A DNA stretch of 64,000 nt from Candidatus Avispirillum faecium (GTDB lineage: Bacteria > Bacillota > Clostridia > Oscillospirales > CAG-272): assembly GCA_904396155.1 (NCBI GenBank), contig CAJFOI010000050.1, positions 1 to 64,000 on the forward strand, read 5' to 3'. Positions 57,854-64,000 of this stretch are shown here, one piece after another. The translations under genes were made by a program, and so were the position numbers. The stretch's first letter is position 1, and every line of letters begins with the position of its first letter. The notes beneath the pieces were generated by a model that ran no database searches, had not been told where the DNA came from, and saw nothing but the letters and a program-made list of their open reading frames with translations.

Positions 57854-59191
57854 ATGGAAGCAATCAATGAAGTGCTGTCGGGGATCTTTATGCCTGCCCT
57901 TTTAATGGGGGCGGGGATCCTGTTTGCCGTTCGGCTGCGTTTTTTTTATCTTTTGCACCCTGTTCGGTTTTTTCGGACACTGGCCCAGGCACATAAAGGA
58001 GGCGGTGTCTCGCCCTTTCGCGCACTCAGCCAGGCCCTTGCAGGTACGCTGGGTGTGGGGAACATGGCGGGGGTGGCTACGGCGATCGTGGCCGGAGGTC
58101 CCGGCGCCATTTTTTGGATGTGGATCAGTGCCCTGTGTGCCATGAGCGTAAAATATGCGGAGGTACGCATGGCGGTGGAACATCGGCGGACGGGTCCTCA
58201 GGGATATTACGGGGGCGCCATGTACTATATCCGGGATATTTTTGGGAAAAAACTGCCTCGCGTGGGGGCGGTTGCCGGGGGCGGATTTGCCGTGTTGTGT
58301 ATCGCCAATTCCCTGATGACGGGAAATATCGTACAGATGTACGCTGCGGCCTCTGTATTCCCCTGGCTTTCGCCGCTGGTTTTGGGTGGCGTGATTGGCG
58401 CACTGGCTTTTGTCATCGCCTGCGGCGGTGCCGGCCGTGTGTCAGAGGTGACGATGGGGCTGATCCCTTTTTTATCCGGGATATATATCCTGATTTCCGC
58501 AGCGATCATTCTTCGTAACGGGGACAGACTGCCGGCGGTGCTGCAGGAAATCGTTGCCGGGGGTCTGTCCCTGCGTGCGGCAGTGGGGGGCACAGCGGGC
58601 TTTGCAGTAAATCGGGCGATCCGCTTTGGAGTGACCCGGGGTATTTTTTCCAACGAAGCAGGCTGTGGGACGTCGCCTACGGCCCATGCTGCGGCCAATA
58701 CAAAAAGCGCGCATCATCAAGGGTGCTTTGGAATTTTTGAGGTATTTGCGGACACCATCGTTCTCTGTTCCATGACGGCCTTTGTCATCCTTCTCTCAGA
58801 TGGCACAAAGCTGGGAATGGACGGGATCCCGCTGACGATTTATGCGTACACGTCTCTTGCGGGCAGGGGCGCAGGGATTTTCATTGGGGTATCGGTGATT
58901 CTGTTTGCCTTTGCCACTGTGATCTGCCAGACCCAGTATGGAACGGTGGCCATTGGATATTTTACAAAAAAGAAAGGCCCGCAGCGCGTTTATTTGGTAC
59001 TGAGCACCCTGTGTACCGTTTTTGGAACGGTGATCGCCGAGGGAGTTATGTGGCAGGCGGCAGATTTGATTATTTCGCTGATGACAGCACTCAATGTACT
59101 CTGCCTTTTTTGGTGTGTGAAGCGGGAAGGTATTTTGCAGGTCCCCTCTGGGGCAAGGCGGAACAAACGCACGATAAAAAAAGACCCGTAG
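57854..59191 (+). CDS. Alanine/glycine:cation symporter (AGCS) family protein
   Basis: 'PFRALSQALAGTLGVGNMAGVATAIVAGGPGAIFWMWISALCAMSVKYAEV', 'GVTRGIFSNEAGCGTSPTAHAAANTKSAHHQG'. Confidence 0.93.
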   Translation: MEAINEVLSGIFMPALLMGAGILFAVRLRFFYLLHPVRFFRTLAQAHKGGGVSPFRALSQALAGTLGVGNMAGVATAIVAGGPGAIFWMWISALCAMSVKYAEVRMAVEHRRTGPQGYYGGAMYYIRDIFGKKLPRVGAVAGGGFAVLCIANSLMTGNIVQMYAAASVFPWLSPLVLGGVIGALAFVIACGGAGRVSEVTMGLIPFLSGIYILISAAIILRNGDRLPAVLQEIVAGGLSLRAAVGGTAGFAVNRAIRFGVTRGIFSNEAGCGTSPTAHAAANTKSAHHQGCFGIFEVFADTIVLCSMTAFVILLSDGTKLGMDGIPLTIYAYTSLAGRGAGIFIGVSVILFAFATVICQTQYGTVAIGYFTKKKGPQRVYLVLSTLCTVFGTVIAEGVMWQAADLIISLMTALNVLCLFWCVKREGILQVPSGARRNKRTIKKDP

Positions 59192-59205
59192 GGTCTTTTT
59201 TTATC
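59173..59205. terminator. Bidirectional terminator
   Basis: GATAAAAAAAGACCC-gta-GGGTCTTTTTTTATC between convergent genes. Confidence 0.88.
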
Positions 59206-59209
59206 GAGT

Positions 59210-60241
59210 TTAGATCAGGTCGGCGATATCCAAAATCAGCCGTTGTGTCTTTTCCCAGCCCAGGCAAGGGTCGGTAATGGACTTTCCGTAAACACCCTCT
59301 CCGATCTTCTGGCATCCATCCTCCAGGTAAGATTCGATCATAAAGCCCTTTACCATTCGTTTGATGTCACCGTTGTGCCGGCAGGAGTGGAGCACTTCTT
59401 TGCAGATCCTGGGCTGCTCTGCGTACTGTTTTGCAGAATTGGCATGATTGGCATCTACCAGCAGTGCAATGTTTGCAAGACCCCGCTGGCAGTAGTTGTT
59501 GTACAGATGTTCCAGGTCTTCGTAGTGATAATTGGGCAGGGATTCGCCGTGGCGATTCACGTATCCCCGCAGAATGGCATGGGCCAGGGGATTGCCTGTG
59601 GTTTCCACTTCCCAGCCCCGGTAGATGAACATGTGGGGATGCTGGGCCGCCATAATGGAGTTAAGCATCACAGAAATGTCTCCGCTGGTGGGATTTTTCA
59701 TCCCCACGGGAACATCGATGCCGCTGGAGGTGAGCCGGTGCTCCTGGTTTTCCACACTGCGGGCGCCGATGGCGATATAGGAAAGCAGATCGGACAGGTA
59801 CCGGTAATTGTCCGGGTACAGCATCTCATCGGCCGTAGGCAGCCCGGTCTGCGCCAGAACAGAGGTGTGGAGCCGGCGGATGGCGATCACGCCCTCCAGC
59901 ATGTCCGGCTTTTCCTCCGGGTTGGGTTGGTGAAGAAGTCCCTTGTAACCGTCGCCGGTGGTTCTGGGCTTATTGGTATATACCCGGGGAATGAGGATCA
60001 GCTTGTCCGCCACCTTTTCCTGAAGCGCTGCCAGCCGGGTGGCATATTCCAGGACGGCGTCTTCCCGGTCCGCGGAACAGGGGCCCACCACCAGGATCAT
60101 TTTGTCCGACTCTCCCGTAAAAACCTGCGCGACACGGAGATCCCGTTCCGCTTTGATCTCTGCCAGCTCCTGGGACAGAGGGTACTGTGCCTTGATTTCT
60201 TTGGGAATGGGAAGCTTGCGTTTGAAATTCATATTATTCAT
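59210..60241 (-). CDS. 3-deoxy-7-phosphoheptulonate synthase (DAHP synthase, class I)
   Basis: 'MILVVGPCSADREDAVLEYATRLA', 'IPRVYTNKPRTTGDGYKGLLHQPN', 'ARSVENQEHRLTSSGIDVPVGMKNPTSGD'. Confidence 0.95.
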   Translation of the reverse strand: MNNMNFKRKLPIPKEIKAQYPLSQELAEIKAERDLRVAQVFTGESDKMILVVGPCSADREDAVLEYATRLAALQEKVADKLILIPRVYTNKPRTTGDGYKGLLHQPNPEEKPDMLEGVIAIRRLHTSVLAQTGLPTADEMLYPDNYRYLSDLLSYIAIGARSVENQEHRLTSSGIDVPVGMKNPTSGDISVMLNSIMAAQHPHMFIYRGWEVETTGNPLAHAILRGYVNRHGESLPNYHYEDLEHLYNNYCQRGLANIALLVDANHANSAKQYAEQPRICKEVLHSCRHNGDIKRMVKGFMIESYLEDGCQKIGEGVYGKSITDPCLGWEKTQRLILDIADLI

Positions 60242-60468
60242 CGGAATTTTACCTTCCTTTATCGGTCTTTTTATATCTTACCACCAAGCTTTTGGGATTA
60301 CAACTCATTTTCTCTTATTTTGACCTTTTTACAAATTCCTGCGTCGGGAGGAGAACGGTTTTGTTATTTTTGTCAAAAAGCTTGTGCTGTCTTGTTGACT
60401 ATCCCCCCTCTTATATGCTAAAATAAAGTATCAACGATTCCTACAGAAAAGAAGGTTGAAAAAGTACT

Positions 60469-63400
60469 ATGAAACGATTTTTATCCTTGCTTTTGTGCGC
60501 GGTGATCACCGTCGGCGGACTTTGCTTTCCTGCCGCCGCGGCGGACGATACGGCAGGGGAGACGCTGTCGTTTTATGAGGACGCTTCTCCTGTGCAGGCG
60601 GCGGAAAATGCTGCTGTATCCTATGACGCAAATCAGAGAGCGATCCGAATTGCCGCCGAGGCGGAGGGCAGTGTCCGTGTGCAGGTCGATCTGGGTGCTG
60701 TAAGTGCTGCCGGGGCGGACGGGCAGCTGCATCTGATCCTGTGGGTTCCTGCGACCAATCAGGGGATGGGAGATCTGCACCTTGCCTGCGCAGATTGGTC
60801 CGAGACCGGCACGGCCGTGCCCAGCCACAGATATGAGCTGTACACTTTTGACGGAGCCACCGGCGAAGAACTGACCCTGTCCTTTGACGGAGCCGCCGGC
60901 GACAGCGTGTACCTGTACGCAGCAGGGGGCAGTACAAACGATCTTTCTGTGACGTGGGATGCCGCGCTGGAGGCGGCGAACGGCCATACCTTTACAGAGG
61001 AGGAGCTCTTCCTGGATGCATACGAGGTGGAGCGCTACACGGAGGAATACTGGGACACGGATGCAGGGATTGTATATAATGAATCCTTTTTTGTGCTGGA
61101 GAACGAGGACGGCACCATCGATCCCATTTCCCTCATGTATGACATTGACCGGGTAATCTCCGTGCAGGATTCCTTTTTGGAGCGGGAGTACATCTATGGC
61201 GTGGATTATACCATAGAGGACGGAAAGCTGGTTATTTTGCCGGAGGGAGGGATTTCTCCCTATAAGTATTCCTATGTATACAGGGATGCCACGACCAGCA
61301 GCGGCTGGTGGGAAACGACAGACGGCAGTTATGTGTACGGCGGTCAGTATCCCATGTACATGACCGGATATCTGAACATCACCTATACATACACTCCGCC
61401 GCAGAACACGCCGCTGATCCCGGAGCCCAAGGGACATCTTCTAAACAACACCCTGACCAAACTGGAGAGCGGCGACAGTGTGAAGATCCTTACGGTGGGG
61501 GACTCCATCGCCGGAGGTGCCAACTGTTCCAGCTCCAGCGATGTAAATGCAGAGCCCTATGCGGACATCTGGCATGAAATGGCGGCAAAAAAGTTGCAGC
61601 TGCTGTATCCTGAGGCTACGGTGGAATATGAGTCGATCTATCAGGGCGGCGCTACGGCAGCGCTTTGTATAGAAAGAATGGATGAAATTTTAAAGGCTGC
61701 TCCGGATCTGATCATCATCGAGTTTGGTGTCAACGACTGTATGCAGGAGGATCCGGCCAGTCTGTATGTGGAGACGTTGCAGGAGGCCATTGCCGCTATC
61801 CGGGAAAACCTGCCCGGATGTGACATCATTTTGATGTCTCCTCTGGTGAGCAATCCCCTCATTTTCCCCACTGAGTGGTTTGACGCATATGCCGACGCGC
61901 TGTATCCTCTGGAGGAGGAAGGCGTGGCTGTGGCCGACGTCACCAGCATGATGGGAGATCTCCTTACAAGAAAGCGGTATCTGGATATGACCGGCGACAA
62001 CCTGTGTCATCCAAACGACTTTGTCAGCCGCCTGTTTGCCCAGATTTTGGTTGCCACCATCTCCCGGGGCGAGGGAACCCAGGAATATATTGCCGATACG
62101 GCCAACAGGCTGCTGCATTATCGGTATGAGAGCCGGTACTATCCGGAACAGTGGGAGGAAGTACAGGCGCTGATGGAGGAAGGTGCAGCTGCCATTCTTG
62201 CCTGCGGGACAGAGGCGGACGCGGCTGCTGCTTTGATGGAATATCGGGAGAAAATCAATGAGATTCCCACAAAGAAGCAGGTAGACGCCGACGCGGTGCT
62301 GGACTCCACACAGCTTGTTTTTGATACAAATCGGGCGATGGACGCGGTGCCGACGCCTACCATGGCATATAAGAGATATGATGCAAAGGAACAGGCGCTT
62401 GTCGCCACAGTTTCTTCTCCACGCAATCCCATCGTGTATTTTGATTATACCGCAGAGGGACAGACCATAAATGCGGACGATTACACCCACCTGGTGCTCA
62501 CCATGAAGGCACAGACGAATCGGACGGGGGTGTATTCCACAGTTCGGTACCAGATGCAGGGAATGGAGAGCGGCGCGTATTTGGAGGACATCACTGTGCC
62601 GCTGACCTTGGATGGAAGATACCATTCCTATATAGTGGATCTCACCGGACTTTCCGGATGGACGGGCTCCATTCAGCAGCTGGCGCTGAAGCTGTTCAAC
62701 ACTTCTGCTGTCAACGATGAAATGTATATCAGCTCTGTGATCCTCTGTTCCAGTGCACAGGAGGCCCAGGACACGGCTCTTGAACGGGAGCGGATCGCCA
62801 ATAAAGAATCGGCGCCCGCGATCACTGGCCTGTTTGACAGCGAACAGGCGGCTTCTGCCCTTCAGACGTCAGTTGCCTATATGCAGGGCGATGTAAACGG
62901 GGATGGATCCACCAATGCGCTGGACGCATTGGAACTTGCAAAATATCTTGCCGGCGTCGATGCGGATTATGCTGCCGTGTGGCGCATGGACGTAAACGGG
63001 GATGAGAATGTGAACGCGCAGGATGCGTTGGAGCTGCGAAAGCTTCTTGCCGGACTCTATGATGGGGAAGTCTATACCATTGATACTGCCGGCGTAGCCT
63101 ACAATGCCGATCAGGACGCAGCGGAAATTACGGCTCTGACAGCAGATCCTGTTTTGGAAATCGACGTGTCTGCGCTGGGCTGCTCCGCCGATGTATATAA
63201 ATATGTGACGCTTTGCCTGAAGACCGGGGATGCGCAGCCTCTGGATGCAACGGTCACTGTCACCACAGATACCGGCAGCGCCAGTGGGGATATCTCCTTT
63301 GGGGCAGACACCATGTTCCAGGCGAACAGCTGTGGACTGAGTGATATCAGCGGTACGGTGCAGTCGGTTTCCATCACCTTCCACACTGCTGCGGACAGCG

Positions 63401-63492
63401 TGATTTATTTGGATTCCTATGTGTTTACCGCATCCGCCGATGCGGCAAAGAATGCGGAAATCGTACGGGTGGGAGCGGCAAACCTGATCTGA
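60469..63492 (+). CDS. Secreted multidomain SGNH/GDSL hydrolase with internal dockerin type I domain
   Basis: Signal peptide 'LSLLLCAVITVGGLCFPAAAADD'; 'ILTVGDSIAGGAN', 'IIEFGVNDCMQED', 'NLCHPNDFV'; dockerin repeats 'GDVNGDGSTNALDALELAKYLAG' and 'MDVNGDENVNAQDALELRKLLAG'. Confidence 0.87.
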   Translation: MKRFLSLLLCAVITVGGLCFPAAAADDTAGETLSFYEDASPVQAAENAAVSYDANQRAIRIAAEAEGSVRVQVDLGAVSAAGADGQLHLILWVPATNQGMGDLHLACADWSETGTAVPSHRYELYTFDGATGEELTLSFDGAAGDSVYLYAAGGSTNDLSVTWDAALEAANGHTFTEEELFLDAYEVERYTEEYWDTDAGIVYNESFFVLENEDGTIDPISLMYDIDRVISVQDSFLEREYIYGVDYTIEDGKLVILPEGGISPYKYSYVYRDATTSSGWWETTDGSYVYGGQYPMYMTGYLNITYTYTPPQNTPLIPEPKGHLLNNTLTKLESGDSVKILTVGDSIAGGANCSSSSDVNAEPYADIWHEMAAKKLQLLYPEATVEYESIYQGGATAALCIERMDEILKAAPDLIIIEFGVNDCMQEDPASLYVETLQEAIAAIRENLPGCDIILMSPLVSNPLIFPTEWFDAYADALYPLEEEGVAVADVTSMMGDLLTRKRYLDMTGDNLCHPNDFVSRLFAQILVATISRGEGTQEYIADTANRLLHYRYESRYYPEQWEEVQALMEEGAAAILACGTEADAAAALMEYREKINEIPTKKQVDADAVLDSTQLVFDTNRAMDAVPTPTMAYKRYDAKEQALVATVSSPRNPIVYFDYTAEGQTINADDYTHLVLTMKAQTNRTGVYSTVRYQMQGMESGAYLEDITVPLTLDGRYHSYIVDLTGLSGWTGSIQQLALKLFNTSAVNDEMYISSVILCSSAQEAQDTALERERIANKESAPAITGLFDSEQAASALQTSVAYMQGDVNGDGSTNALDALELAKYLAGVDADYAAVWRMDVNGDENVNAQDALELRKLLAGLYDGEVYTIDTAGVAYNADQDAAEITALTADPVLEIDVSALGCSADVYKYVTLCLKTGDAQPLDATVTVTTDTGSASGDISFGADTMFQANSCGLSDISGTVQSVSITFHTAADSVIYLDSYVFTASADAAKNAEIVRVGAANLI

Positions 63493-63509
63493 CGTTACAC
63501 CCTGTGCAT

Positions 63510-63542
63510 AAGGGGACGCTTTTCTGAAAAAGTGTCCCCTTT
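63510..63542 (+). terminator. Intrinsic terminator after the dockerin gene
   Basis: AAGGGGACgcTTTT-ctg-AAAAagtGTCCCCTTT. Confidence 0.75.
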
Positions 63543-63667
63543 ATGGGTGCAGGCAGTAGGTTTTGGGAAAATGAAAAATCTGCCGGGGCTGCGACAGAAT
63601 TTTTCTTGTTTCAAGGCAAATGGCGCGTTACAATCATAACAGACAAAAAGCGCAGGGAGGATGGCGT

Positions 63668-64000
63668 ATGCATAGAGGCAGGATAGAAGTGCCGGAGTAT
63701 ATTGCCTGTCTGCTCCGGAGATTGGATGCACAGGGATACACTGGCTATCTGGTGGGCGGATGTGTCCGGGATGCGCTGCTGGGACGTTGTCCCCAGGATT
63801 ATGATATCGCTGTAGGTGCCCCGCCCCGGGAGCTGCTCCGCATTTTTTCGGGATACCATACCGTGGAGACAGGCGCCCGCTACGGGACGGTTACGGTGAT
63901 GGCAGACGGGCACCCTGTGGAGATTACGTCCTTTCGCCGGGATGGTACATACACGGATGGTCGCCATCCGCGCACAGTAGAATATACAGACAGCCTTGCA
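63668..64000 (+). CDS. CCA tRNA nucleotidyltransferase / polyA polymerase head domain, 3'-truncated by window end
   Basis: 'GYTGYLVGGCVRDALLGRCPQDYDIAVGAPPRELLRIFS...TGARYGTVTVMADGHPVEITSFRRDGTYTDGRHP'. Confidence 0.92.
   Translation, partial: MHRGRIEVPEYIACLLRRLDAQGYTGYLVGGCVRDALLGRCPQDYDIAVGAPPRELLRIFSGYHTVETGARYGTVTVMADGHPVEITSFRRDGTYTDGRHPRTVEYTDSLA

Overview
This 64 kb window is chromosomal DNA from a spore-forming, probably gut-type Clostridia/Oscillospiraceae-like Firmicute. That placement is inferred from spmA/spmB, spoIIE, an AbrB-type regulator, glnN, a T-box and a CIRCE element; I cannot name a species. Most of it is housekeeping: nifS-nifU-nadA-mnmA, glutamine synthetase III, purB, trpS, groESL, DAHP synthase, comEC, and the 5' part of a CCA-adding enzyme. 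I saw no tRNA/rRNA genes, CRISPR arrays, transposases or prophage. The parts most worth a second look are: (1) a ~12 kb locus at 39.5-51.8 kb with one very large solute-binding protein carrying carbohydrate-binding-like N-terminal modules, two complete permease pairs, no ATPase, an NHL-propeller/TPR/YIP1-like membrane protein and a large DUF5696-like protein; (2) a tRNA-Trp-type T-box with a consensus promoter, separated from its presumed TrpXYZ-type transporter by an opposing gene; (3) an interspersed repeat family whose copies carry a small hairpin with different stem sequences but preserved pairing; (4) a dockerin-bearing SGNH hydrolase; (5) duplicated Asp-box (sialidase-like) genes with near-identical segments; (6) a ComEC with an altered metallo-beta-lactamase motif; (7) clear palindromic operators for a TetR and a GntR regulator.
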